This document shows, piece by piece, positions 24,678 through 33,227 of a stretch of 64,000 nt of DNA (within the stretch, counting starts at the first letter, position 1; the number at the start of each line of letters is the position of its first letter). This DNA comes from Mameliella sp. CS4. Lineage in GTDB: Bacteria; Pseudomonadota; Alphaproteobacteria; Rhodobacterales; Rhodobacteraceae. Below the pieces are notes generated by a model. That model was not told where the DNA came from. It saw nothing but the letters and a program-made list of their open reading frames with translations, and made no database searches. The stretch lies in assembly GCF_019392335.1 (NCBI RefSeq), contig NZ_JAHXRQ010000006.1, positions 1 through 64,000 on the forward strand, given 5' to 3'. A program made the position numbers and the translations under genes.

Positions 24678-26579
24678 TCAGACCACGGTCGCCGTGCCCT
24701 GCCCGGCCTTTTCCCAGGGCCGGGTAAAGCCGCCCAGCACCTGGCCGATCTGCGCCGCGTCGGCGCCGTTGGGGTCCACCTGCGCCACCAGCCCCCGGCT
24801 TTTGTCGTCGATGACCGCAACCACGCGCGCGGCACAGCCCGCCTCTTCCAGCGCGCCGTTGTAGACCCGGGTGATCGCATGCTTGCGCAGGTCGGGCTTG
24901 AACACCTTGCCGACGGCGGTCTTGGGCAATTCCGGCAGGATCGTCATGTGCTTGGGGTGGGCGGCGCGTTCGTGAACATGCACCCGCGCATGTTCCAGCA
25001 ATTCCGCCTCCGTCACCTCGGCCCCGTCCACCAGCTCGACAAAGGCGCAGGGCAGTTCGCCCGAATGCGAATCCGGTTGACCGATGGCCCCGGCAAAGGC
25101 CACCGCCGGATGCGCCAGCAGCGCCTCCTCGATCTCGGCGGGGTCGATGTTGTGACCGCCGCGAATGATCAGGTCCTTGGCCCGCCCGGTGATCCACAGG
25201 TAGCCATCCGCATCCTTGCGGCCCAGGTCGCCGGTGCGCAGATGCGTGCCATAATGGAACAGATCGGCGTTCTTGGCCTCTTCGGTATAGGTCTTGCCGG
25301 CGTAGACTCCGGGGTTCGACACGCAGATCTCTCCAATCTCGTCGACGTCACATTCCACCGGCTCGCCATGCGCCAGTTTGATGATGCGCACATCCGTGTA
25401 GGGAAAGGGAATCCCGACCGATCCCACCTTCTTGGTCCCGTCTGGCGGGTTCACCGCCACCAGGCAGGTCGCCTCGGTCAGGCCATAGCCCTCGCAGACC
25501 GTGACGCCACAGGCGCTTTCGAACCGCTTGAACAGTTCCATCGGCATCGGGGCCGACCCGGAAAAGGCGGTCTTGATGCTGGTAATGTCGGCGTCCACCT
25601 TGCGCTGCATCAGCGCCGAAACCGCCGTGGGCACGGTGATGACAAATGTGGTTTTCCAGCGCTCGCAGAGCTTCCAGAAGTTGTCCATCACACCTTCGCC
25701 GCGATAGCCCGCGGGCGTCGGGAACACCACATGCGCGCCGGAAAAGACCATCGCCATCAGGATGACGTGGCAGGCAAAGACATGGAACAGCGGCAAGGGG
25801 CACATCACGCTGTCTTCTTCGGTAAAGAGCAGACGGTCCCCCAGCCAGCCGTTGTACAGCATCCCCTCGTAGGTGTGCTGCGCCACCTTGGGCATCCCCG
25901 TGGTGCCACCGGTGTGGAAATAGGCCGCGACCCGGTCGCCTGTGCTGTCGGCGAATTGAAGGGTCTTCGGCTGTTTCGCCATTTCCTTGCGGAAACACTT
26001 GACGTCGGCGTGATGGTTGCCCGGGTTCCTGGGCCGGACCAGCGGCACGATCCAGCTTTTGGGCGGGGTCAGATAGCGGTTCAGGTCAACTTCGAGAACC
26101 GTGTGCACATGCGGCGCATTGCGCACCGCCTCGGCCATTTTCTGCGCGACGTCGGTTTTCGGAAAGGCCTTGAGCGTGACCACCACCTTGGCATCCGTCT
26201 CGCGCAGGATGGCGGCGATCTGTTCGGGCTCCAGCAGCGGGTTGATCGGGTTCACGATCCCCGCCACGGCGCCGCCCAGCAGGGTCGATAGGGTCTCGGT
26301 ACAATTCGGAAGCACATAGGCGACCACGTCGGTTTCGCCCACGCCAAGGCTGCGGAACAGGTTTGCGGCCTGCGCCGTCTGATCGCGCAGTTGCGACCAG
26401 CTGAGCGTTTCCGCCTTGTCCTGCGGACCGGAGAGCAACTGATAGCTGGTCGCGGGCCGGGCCGGAAAGCGGTCTGCGGTGCGCGACAACTGCCCCCAGA
26501 GAGTCGGAGGAATGTCCCTGTCCGACCAGGGCATCTCCGCCTCGATTGCGTTACGATCCTCCACGCCCGCGTAGGTCAT
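24678..26579 (-). CDS. Acyl-CoA synthetase (AMP-forming)
   Basis: A 633-residue ANL-superfamily enzyme that activates a carboxylic acid with ATP and CoA. The P-loop-like YFHTGGTTGMPK, the A5 motif GYGLTEA, the A8-type hinge RTGDLGRKDADGYLWITGRAKDLIIRGG and the C-terminal catalytic Lys in LPKTAVGKVFKP are all in place. The last 60 residues extend past the core. ATG 26579 is preceded by GGGGAGGAGTGGCGGAG and is preferred; longer frames add 39 unlikely residues. It is convergent with the amidase, whose stop is 3 bases away. The acid is unknown. Confidence 0.85.
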   Translation of the reverse strand: MTYAGVEDRNAIEAEMPWSDRDIPPTLWGQLSRTADRFPARPATSYQLLSGPQDKAETLSWSQLRDQTAQAANLFRSLGVGETDVVAYVLPNCTETLSTLLGGAVAGIVNPINPLLEPEQIAAILRETDAKVVVTLKAFPKTDVAQKMAEAVRNAPHVHTVLEVDLNRYLTPPKSWIVPLVRPRNPGNHHADVKCFRKEMAKQPKTLQFADSTGDRVAAYFHTGGTTGMPKVAQHTYEGMLYNGWLGDRLLFTEEDSVMCPLPLFHVFACHVILMAMVFSGAHVVFPTPAGYRGEGVMDNFWKLCERWKTTFVITVPTAVSALMQRKVDADITSIKTAFSGSAPMPMELFKRFESACGVTVCEGYGLTEATCLVAVNPPDGTKKVGSVGIPFPYTDVRIIKLAHGEPVECDVDEIGEICVSNPGVYAGKTYTEEAKNADLFHYGTHLRTGDLGRKDADGYLWITGRAKDLIIRGGHNIDPAEIEEALLAHPAVAFAGAIGQPDSHSGELPCAFVELVDGAEVTEAELLEHARVHVHERAAHPKHMTILPELPKTAVGKVFKPDLRKHAITRVYNGALEEAGCAARVVAVIDDKSRGLVAQVDPNGADAAQIGQVLGGFTRPWEKAGQGTATVV

Positions 26580-26790
26580 CTCCGCCACTCCTCCCCAAAG
26601 TGTTTTCGTTGCCGCACAGTGTGTGAGCCTTTCACGCCCCGCGCAAGAGTGACCGACGCTGCGGCAGTCGCGCGATGACGCCGCGTTCCCGCACAAAGGT
26701 TAACAGATCGTTTGAATTGCCGAGATAATCCTGCAAGGCGCAGGCAGCTGCCGCTTTCCCGGGCAGTTGTTTTGGGGTTATCCTGCGCAC

Positions 26791-27093
26791 ATGGACCACC
26801 CGCTGATCGACCTCATCAATGCCCGCATCACAGCGGCGGAACGCGACGGCGCCTTTGACAACCTCGAAGGCGCGGGGCGGCCGCTGCCCCGCCACGATGA
26901 TCCCGACGGCGCGGTCATGACCCGCATCCTCAAGGAAAACGGCGCCGTGCCAGAGGCCGTTTCGCTGACCCGCGATCTGGCCAACCTGCGCGAGACGCTG
27001 CGCGACACCGCCGACCGCGACGGTCGGGCCGCGCTGATCCGCGAAATCGCGCTGCTGGAAACCCGGTTGGAAATCGCCCGGCGGCGCGGCTGA
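26791..27093 (+). CDS. DUF1992 small protein (DnaJ-C28-like domain)
   Basis: A 100-residue mostly helical protein with MDHPLIDLINARITAAERDGAFDNLEGAGRPL, the hallmark opening of DUF1992 (the conserved domain of DNAJC28). Its function is unknown. ATG 26791 is chosen over ATG 26767, because the extra residues before MDHPL are not conserved. It is 94 bases before the methyltransferase gene and 211 bases from the divergent acyl-CoA synthetase. Confidence 0.8.
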   Translation: MDHPLIDLINARITAAERDGAFDNLEGAGRPLPRHDDPDGAVMTRILKENGAVPEAVSLTRDLANLRETLRDTADRDGRAALIREIALLETRLEIARRRG

Positions 27094-27186
27094 GGCAAGC
27101 TCTTCCGCCGCCTCGCTCGGCATATCCGGGCTTGTTCCCCACCCGCCTTTTGGGCAAACCCATGTCCAGAGGTCACGGAGGCACGC

Positions 27187-28380
27187 ATGGTATCGGTCAA
27201 GGAACAGTACGAGAGCTATCCCTACCCCGAGCGGCGCCCGGAGGATGAGAAAAAGCGGCTGATCACCGGGTCGCCCTCTCATCCGCTGGAAATCGACCAC
27301 TACCTATTCGGCGGCCAGCGCGACTGGTCGCAACCGCTCAGGGTTCTGGTGGCCGGGGGCGGCACCGGCGACGCGCTGATCCAGATCGCCCAGATGATGA
27401 CCAGCGCGCGTGCCCCCTATCAGATCACCTATGTCGATCTGTCCACCGCCTCGCGCGAAATCGCCGAGGCCCGGGCCAAGGCCCGTGGCCTGAGCGGTAT
27501 CACCTTTGTCACCGGCAGCCTGCTGGACGCACCCGAGTTGGGGCAGTTCGACTACATCGACTGTTGCGGCGTGCTGCACCACCTGCCCGACCCGGACGCG
27601 GGCTTTGCCGCCCTGCGCGCCGCGGTGGCCCCGGGCGGCGGCATGGGTTTCATGGTCTATGCCCCCTATGGCCGCTCGGGCATCTACCAACTGCAAGAGG
27701 CCTTTGGCACGCTTTTCGACGGCATGGCCCCGCAGGCGCGACTGGCCAAGGCGAAAAAGATCGTGGGCAACCTGCACAAGGGGCACCCTTTTGCGGCCAA
27801 CATCAACGTCACCGACCATGAACAGAGCGACGCGGGGTTCTACGACCTGCTGCTGCACGGTCAGGACACGCCGTTCGACATTCCCCGCCTGATGCAGACC
27901 CTGGACAAGACCGGCTGGAAGCTGCAGGCGCTGTTGCAACCCGGACTGTATGACCTGGCCCGCATCACCGAGCGCCCCAAGGGCATGGACGACGCGACCG
28001 CGATGGCCCTGGCCGAGAAGCTGCGCGGCACGATGAAAAAGCACCTGGGCTATCTCGTTCCCGCGGATGAGGACCGCCCCATCGCCCGCGGGTCGCGCCA
28101 GAGCCTGATCCCCCGCTCCCCCACCAGCGACATGCGCCGCCCGGCCCAGGCGATTGCCCAGGGCCGCCCGCTGCCGATCACGCTCAAGGAGGCGGATGTG
28201 CAGATCCGCCTGCCCCGAGACTGCGCGCCGCTGATGGCCGCCATCGACAACCGCCGCAGCATCGCCCAGATCCAGCAGGTCTCGAAACTCGACCCGCTGC
28301 GCTTTGCCGATCTCTGGGGCCGGCTGGAACGCGAGCTGACTGCCTGGGGGCTGCTGCACTACTCGCGCTTCGGGCTCTAG
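27187..28380 (+). CDS. Class I SAM-dependent methyltransferase
   Basis: A 397-residue protein with an N-terminal Rossmann methyltransferase domain: motif I is VLVAGGGTGDALI, motif II ends in TYVDLSTASREIA, and the strand 4 region is DYIDCCGVLHHLPDPD. It opens with VSVKEQYESYPYPE, a motif shared with several roseobacter methyltransferases. After about residue 280 there is an extra 115-residue domain (from PADEDRPIARGSRQ on) with a winged-helix look, which is not part of the methyltransferase core. The substrate is unknown. It is 5 bases before the SRAP gene, so the two may be an operon. Confidence 0.8.
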   Translation: MVSVKEQYESYPYPERRPEDEKKRLITGSPSHPLEIDHYLFGGQRDWSQPLRVLVAGGGTGDALIQIAQMMTSARAPYQITYVDLSTASREIAEARAKARGLSGITFVTGSLLDAPELGQFDYIDCCGVLHHLPDPDAGFAALRAAVAPGGGMGFMVYAPYGRSGIYQLQEAFGTLFDGMAPQARLAKAKKIVGNLHKGHPFAANINVTDHEQSDAGFYDLLLHGQDTPFDIPRLMQTLDKTGWKLQALLQPGLYDLARITERPKGMDDATAMALAEKLRGTMKKHLGYLVPADEDRPIARGSRQSLIPRSPTSDMRRPAQAIAQGRPLPITLKEADVQIRLPRDCAPLMAAIDNRRSIAQIQQVSKLDPLRFADLWGRLERELTAWGLLHYSRFGL

Positions 28381-28384
28381 CGCG

Positions 28385-29041
28385 ATGTGCGGGCGGTTCG
28401 CGGTCACCCTGCCCCCGGACGCGATGGCACAGCTGTTCGACGCGGTGCCCGCCAATGACCTGCCCGAGGTGCCCAATTACAACGTCTGCCCCACCAACGA
28501 CATCCACGTGGTGATGGAGGACGCGGGCCGGCGGTTGGTCTCGATGCGCTGGGGGTTTCTGCCGCATTGGTACAAGGCGCCCAATGGCGGCCCGCTGCTG
28601 ATCAATGCCCGGGCCGAGACCATCGCCGAGAAACCGGCCTTCAAGGCAGCCTGCCGGGACCGCCGCTGCCTGATCCCCTGCACCGGTTTTTACGAATGGA
28701 CCAAGGACGAAGAGGGCAACCGTCTGCCTTGGTACATCCACCCGTCCGGAGATGGCCCGCTGGTCTTTGCCGGGGTCTGGCAGGACTGGGAACGCGACGG
28801 GCTGGCCTGTCGCACCTGCGCGATCGTCACCTGCGGCGCCAACTCCGCCATGTCGCAGATCCATCACCGGATGCCCGTGGTGCTGGACCCGCAGGACTGG
28901 GCCAAGTGGCTGGGCGAAGAGGGGCATGGCGCGGCCACCCTGATGCAGCCCGCGCCAGAGGACGCGCTGGATTTCTACCGGGTCGACCCGGCGGTGAATT
29001 CAAACCGCGCCAGCGGCCCCGAGTTGATCGAGCCAATCTGA
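28385..29041 (+). CDS. SRAP/YedK abasic-site protein
   Basis: A 218-residue SOS-response-associated protein of the HMCES/YedK family. It opens with the invariant MCGRF; Cys2 forms a thiazolidine crosslink to abasic sites in single-stranded DNA and so shields them. Further conserved parts are INARAETIAEKPAFK, CTGFYEWT (catalytic Glu) and QIHHRMPVVLDP (His). Length is usual. No LexA box is obvious immediately upstream; it follows the methyltransferase by five bases and is likely co-transcribed. It lies just before a convergent large gene. Confidence 0.93.
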   Translation: MCGRFAVTLPPDAMAQLFDAVPANDLPEVPNYNVCPTNDIHVVMEDAGRRLVSMRWGFLPHWYKAPNGGPLLINARAETIAEKPAFKAACRDRRCLIPCTGFYEWTKDEEGNRLPWYIHPSGDGPLVFAGVWQDWERDGLACRTCAIVTCGANSAMSQIHHRMPVVLDPQDWAKWLGEEGHGAATLMQPAPEDALDFYRVDPAVNSNRASGPELIEPI

Positions 29042-29050
29042 GCGGCCGGC

Positions 29051-31246
29051 TCAGCCTAATCCGGCCGCCGCCAGCAGCGGCATGACTGTCAACGCCCAGC
29101 CGAGCCCCATGTCGTCCGCCGGTCCGCCATGATCCTCAGGGGGGTCTTCCGGGTCCGGCAGATCCGGGAACAGCCCGTCGCTCAACGGGTCCGGCCCGGC
29201 GTCGCCGCCGCCGGACGGGGCAAAACCCATAAGACGCAGCAATTCCTGCGCCGCTTCGCCGGGATCGGCGGCCGTCGGCCCGTCATGGCCCGCCGCCTCC
29301 TCCACCCCCTCGCCGCGCCCCGGGAACAGGAACCGCTGCGGGACACCGGAAAACAGATGCTCCACCTCCACCCGCCCCGTATCGGGCGCCGCAGCGAAGG
29401 ATTTGTCCGGAAACCCGACACCCCAGGACGGACCCGGGGCCTCTGGCGTGTCTTCGGGTGTTGGCCCCTGGTCACGAAACGCCTCGAACCGGGTCCAATC
29501 CGCCCCCCAGTCGGACACCTCGGCAGCGGCTTCTGGATGGGGACCGCGGGCGGACTCGCCAAAACCCAGACCCAGAGACTGTTCCTCCGGAGCTTCTGGC
29601 GCGGGGGCATCCGCCGGCTCCGGCCCGGAGGGCCGCCCCCCCGGGTCGGGCAGGTCGGGCGAGGTATCGCCCATGTCGATCTGCTCGTCGTCCACAAGCA
29701 CGTCATCGACAGGCTCCGCCCCCGGCGCGGTACTGTCGAAGACTGGCGCAAAGCCCGCTGTCGGGGTTACGTCGATCAGGCGGATCTGCAGGATTTCCCC
29801 TTCCGCCAGCACAACGTCCACCTCGCCGTCCTCCCAGACCTCTTCCGGTTCCAGCCGTTCAAGAACCGCGTCAGAGGCAGTGTCACCCGGCGCCTGTCCG
29901 GGCGCCACGCCGAGCACTACCGCCTGCACCGCGCCCACATCCGCGACAAGCGCGCTCAGGTCGACACCGCTTTGGACAAAACCGCCATCCTGCGGCGCCA
30001 TGATGTAGAACAGCATGTCCGACCCATCGGCAAAGCCATGCACCTCCAGCCCTGCGCCTTCGAATTCCGTCTCGCGCGCATTGGCGGGGGTGAAATCCAG
30101 CATGGTCATGCCCGGGATGTTGGCCGACATCAGCGCGAACATCTCTCCCGGCGGGGTGCTGCCGGACCAGTCCTGCCCCAGGCCCAGCGCCGAGGGCGTA
30201 TTCTGGATCAAGGGCCAGACCTGCGCGGCATCCACGCCTTCGGCCATGAAGGCCTCGACCTGCTCCAGCATTTCCTGCGCCTGGAACAGCCCGTAGTCCC
30301 GGTCGTCGACGAGGCTGTCCGAGTTCGATCGCAGGTTCCACTCGGTCACGTGGATTTCAAGGTCGGGGGTTTCCTCGAACCAGGTGTCCTGGATCTGGTC
30401 CAGCGCGAAATAGCGCGTGTGCGGCATGTCAGCGCCGCGCGAATAGACATGGGCAATCACCCCGTCGACAGCGGCCAGTTCCTGCGGATCGAATTGTTCG
30501 ATCACCAGCAGGTTGTTGAACTCGGTCCAGTCGACGCCGCGCCCCGGCGGCAGATCCAGCCCGTAGGTCGCGTTCAGATCGGCGATGATTTCGGGATTGG
30601 ACATGCCTTCATAGGCCTCGTCCAACGAGGAGTCGCCGAAGTTCGTGCCCATCTGGACCAGGATGTCGATATCTGCCGCGTCCGGATACAGCGGCACCAG
30701 CGCTTGCAGTTCGGAGTCGATGATGCGGGTCATCTCTGCCGCGACGCGCCCGTATTCGACCGCGTTCATCCGGCCCGAGCCCCAGTATTCATTGCCGATC
30801 TCAAAGCCAGCCACCGGCGCATCGCCGTATTCCCCGGTGACGACGTCGCGCACGAAACCGCGCAGTTCGGCCTCGTCCACATCGGCAAACCTGTCGCCAT
30901 TGTCGTCGAACCGGGTCGAAACCTGTTCCCGCGTGGGCAGCACGATGGTCACGGCGCGGCCCGTCTCCTCGGCATAGGCCATCACATCCGAGAGCGGCAT
31001 GAAATCCTGCCCTTCGCCGGTCTCGTTGTGCACCACCGTGGTGGCATCGGGGTTCGAGAGGTCAAAGTAGCTTTCGGTCAACGACCCGCCGGGATAGCGC
31101 ACCCCGGTGACACCCAGCGCCTCGACCGCCTCGGCATAGCTGCCGGGGCCGGTCATGGGCGCGCGGGGGGCCAGGATGTTGCCGCCGAACAGCCAGGCGG
31201 TCTCCGCCTCGCCAGCGCTGGCAAGGGGCATGGGAAGGATGGGCAT
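29051..31246 (-). CDS. Large acidic protein with clan GH-A-like domain
   Basis: A 731-residue protein. Residues 40-370 look like a clan GH-A TIM barrel: GVRYPGGSLTESYFDL, then IGNEYW with Glu153 as likely acid/base, and VTEWN with Glu302 as likely nucleophile, about 150 residues apart as expected for arabinofuranosidases or xylosidases. An EF-hand-like insert (DDNGDRFADVDE, about 114-125) may bind calcium. From about residue 520 the tail is acidic and Pro/Gly-rich (for example APAPEAPEE), with no recognised fold. There is no signal peptide, so type I secretion is conceivable, but no RTX nonapeptides are seen. I cannot assign an exact family; the enzyme role is inferred from motifs. Confidence 0.6.
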   Translation of the reverse strand: MPILPMPLASAGEAETAWLFGGNILAPRAPMTGPGSYAEAVEALGVTGVRYPGGSLTESYFDLSNPDATTVVHNETGEGQDFMPLSDVMAYAEETGRAVTIVLPTREQVSTRFDDNGDRFADVDEAELRGFVRDVVTGEYGDAPVAGFEIGNEYWGSGRMNAVEYGRVAAEMTRIIDSELQALVPLYPDAADIDILVQMGTNFGDSSLDEAYEGMSNPEIIADLNATYGLDLPPGRGVDWTEFNNLLVIEQFDPQELAAVDGVIAHVYSRGADMPHTRYFALDQIQDTWFEETPDLEIHVTEWNLRSNSDSLVDDRDYGLFQAQEMLEQVEAFMAEGVDAAQVWPLIQNTPSALGLGQDWSGSTPPGEMFALMSANIPGMTMLDFTPANARETEFEGAGLEVHGFADGSDMLFYIMAPQDGGFVQSGVDLSALVADVGAVQAVVLGVAPGQAPGDTASDAVLERLEPEEVWEDGEVDVVLAEGEILQIRLIDVTPTAGFAPVFDSTAPGAEPVDDVLVDDEQIDMGDTSPDLPDPGGRPSGPEPADAPAPEAPEEQSLGLGFGESARGPHPEAAAEVSDWGADWTRFEAFRDQGPTPEDTPEAPGPSWGVGFPDKSFAAAPDTGRVEVEHLFSGVPQRFLFPGRGEGVEEAAGHDGPTAADPGEAAQELLRLMGFAPSGGGDAGPDPLSDGLFPDLPDPEDPPEDHGGPADDMGLGWALTVMPLLAAAGLG

Positions 31247-31327
31247 GGTCGCCTCTGCCTCTGGGAAATCGCGAGGTCAGATTGGCTCCGAAACGGAAAC
31301 GAAGTGTCTACGCCCCCGGGATAATGA

Positions 31328-32416
31328 TTAGACTTGTATCGGCTCTCGGGCCGCCGACAGCAACGCGGCGGCCAGCATGTCCGCCGCCGAGGTGCTGAGC
31401 GCCAGCGGCACGTCATGCAGCATCGCCAGACGGGTCAGCGCCTGCAGGTCGGCATCCCCGCCATGCGGCACCGTCGGATCGGCGAAAAAGATCGCCGCAT
31501 CCAGCTCTCCGGTCGCCACGAGGGCGCCCAGTTGCTGATCGCCGCCCCGGTCGCCGCGTTGCAGGCGCCTTATCTCCAGTTCCGGCGCCAGTTCGTGCAG
31601 CATCCGCCCCGTCCCGCCGGTACAGATCAGCCGGTGCCCCGACAGCGCCGCGCGGTGCCGCAGCACCCAGGCGCGCAACTGGGCCTTGCGGGTGTCATGC
31701 GCCACCAGCGCGAGCCGCCGTGGCGCGGTGGACACCGCACGCGCCCGCGCCGTGATCGCCAGGATCGCCCGGACCTGCGCCGCGAAGCCGCTGCTTTCCG
31801 CCGGGAACACGCCGGACAGCGCCGCCGTGCCCACGGTGAACCCCGCCGCGCCCGCCTGCGCGCAGGCGGCCACGCGGTCCTCGCTGTCGATGCTGCCCGC
31901 CATGATGACCGGCTTGCCCACCGCGGCACAGACAGAGGTCATCAGCCCCGCCACGTCACCGTCAAAGCGATAGGCCAAGAGGTCCAGCCCGTGCACATGC
32001 TCATGATCTGCCAGCCGCCGGGCCGAGGTCACGATATCTTCGGCCAGGCCTTCCAGCACGCTGGGATGGCCGGTGATCCGGCCCGGAAAGGGATAGTATC
32101 GCAGCGGGTGGTTGCGGGTGACCTCTGTCACGTCCTGCGCCCGCGTGCCGCCCAGCAGGCAATCCACGTCGATTTCCACCGCCGCCCGTGCCGAGGCCAG
32201 TTCGCTTTCGGCATCAAGGCTCACGACCTCCAGGTAGGATCGTCCTCCGGCGCTGCGGATCGCCGCGGCCAGCCCCATGAGTTCGGACAGGGGCAGGCCG
32301 ACATCCTTGAAACCGATATGGCGCACACCGCCTTCCAGCGCCTCTTCCAGGCGCGCGCGGGCGTCGGGGATGGTGCGGTCATTGGCGGTCAGCATCAGGA
32401 TGAAATCGAAGGCCAT
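31328..32416 (-). CDS. TIM-barrel–methylglyoxal synthase fusion protein
   Basis: A 362-residue fusion. Residues 1-225 look like a phosphate-binding TIM barrel (KDVG near 37-40, IMAGSIDSEDRV at 171-181, GFTVGTAALSG at 192-202), reminiscent of HisA/HisF-type barrels but not placed in a named family. Residues 233-355 match methylglyoxal synthase (MgsA): VAHDTRKAQL with His240, CTGGTG 265-270, GGDQQLGAL with Asp293, FFADP with Asp313, PHGGDADLQAL. MgsA makes methylglyoxal from DHAP. It is the last gene of the otn operon, whose OtnC yields DHAP, so the fused enzyme may shunt that product. ATG 32416 is three bases after the PdxY-like gene. Confidence 0.75.
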   Translation of the reverse strand: MAFDFILMLTANDRTIPDARARLEEALEGGVRHIGFKDVGLPLSELMGLAAAIRSAGGRSYLEVVSLDAESELASARAAVEIDVDCLLGGTRAQDVTEVTRNHPLRYYPFPGRITGHPSVLEGLAEDIVTSARRLADHEHVHGLDLLAYRFDGDVAGLMTSVCAAVGKPVIMAGSIDSEDRVAACAQAGAAGFTVGTAALSGVFPAESSGFAAQVRAILAITARARAVSTAPRRLALVAHDTRKAQLRAWVLRHRAALSGHRLICTGGTGRMLHELAPELEIRRLQRGDRGGDQQLGALVATGELDAAIFFADPTVPHGGDADLQALTRLAMLHDVPLALSTSAADMLAAALLSAAREPIQV

Positions 32417-32419
32417 CGG

Positions 32420-33220
32420 TCAGATCTCCGTCGGGGTCAGGGGGGCGGCCCGGGTCCAGTCCGGGGCCGCCGAGGCGATACGCAGGTGCGGCGCGTCCAG
32501 GCTGGCCTCGATCAGCGCGGACAGCTGCCCGAGGGCAAGACCCGGCGACAAACCACCCGCAACCAGGGCCGAGAACACGTCCCCCACACCATGCGGCACA
32601 CCCTCGCGCAGCGCCACCGCAAAGACCTGGGCCGCCTCCGCAGCAACCCGCAGAACCCCGGTCCTGCCCGGCCCCACCGGCGCGGATGTCACCAGAACCT
32701 CTGCATCAGGGTTCAGCAGGCCCGATGCGGCGGCGCGCGCCTCTGCCAGCGTTTCCAGCGGCGCGCCGGTCAGCCAGCCAAGCTCGAACAGGTTGGGCGT
32801 CAACAGATCGGCCAGCGGCACCAGGGCATCACGCAGGGTTTCGGCAACCTCCTGTGGCACATAGAGCCCGCCGGGAAGGTCGCCCAGCACCGGGTCGACG
32901 ATCACGCGCACACCCGCCTTTCGCATCCCACGCGCAAGGCCAACCGCAAGCGCAACGTGATCGGGCGACGGCATGTACCCCACCAAAAAGGCGTCCTGCG
33001 CCATCAGCCAGCCGTTTGCGTCCAGCGCCCCGATCATGCCCTCGATCTGACCAACCGGCACCGGCGCCCCCGCCACATGCGGCCAGCCGGGATGGTTCGA
33101 CAGCACCGTGGTCGGCAGTTGCGTAACCTCGTGCCCCAGCGCCTGCAGCGCGGGGGCCGCCGCCGACAGGCCGACATGGCCGTGCGCGACCCAGCTGGAC
33201 AGGATCAGAATTCGGGCCAT
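32420..33220 (-). CDS. PdxY-like (pyridoxal kinase) family kinase
   Basis: A 266-residue PfkB/ribokinase-superfamily kinase of the pyridoxal kinase type. It begins ARILILSSWVAHGHVGLSAAAPALQALGHEV, close to PdxY/PdxK, has SNHPGWPHVAG, the VIVDPVLGD core and the anion-hole motif GVGDVFSALVAG near the C-terminus. PdxY phosphorylates pyridoxal, but within an otn-type operon it may phosphorylate a sugar acid or a related small molecule. ATG 33220 follows a GGGAC site and is preferred over the upstream ATG 33265, which would overlap the neighbour's coding end. It is coupled to the fusion gene. Confidence 0.75.
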   Translation of the reverse strand: MARILILSSWVAHGHVGLSAAAPALQALGHEVTQLPTTVLSNHPGWPHVAGAPVPVGQIEGMIGALDANGWLMAQDAFLVGYMPSPDHVALAVGLARGMRKAGVRVIVDPVLGDLPGGLYVPQEVAETLRDALVPLADLLTPNLFELGWLTGAPLETLAEARAAASGLLNPDAEVLVTSAPVGPGRTGVLRVAAEAAQVFAVALREGVPHGVGDVFSALVAGGLSPGLALGQLSALIEASLDAPHLRIASAAPDWTRAAPLTPTEI

Positions 33221-33227
33221 GTCCCTT

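Noticed and set aside
29129..31324. 731-codon open frame on the plus strand opposite the GH-A-like gene
   Set aside because: It is an Arg/His-rich mirror of the opposite gene with no domain; the minus frame has clear enzyme motifs.
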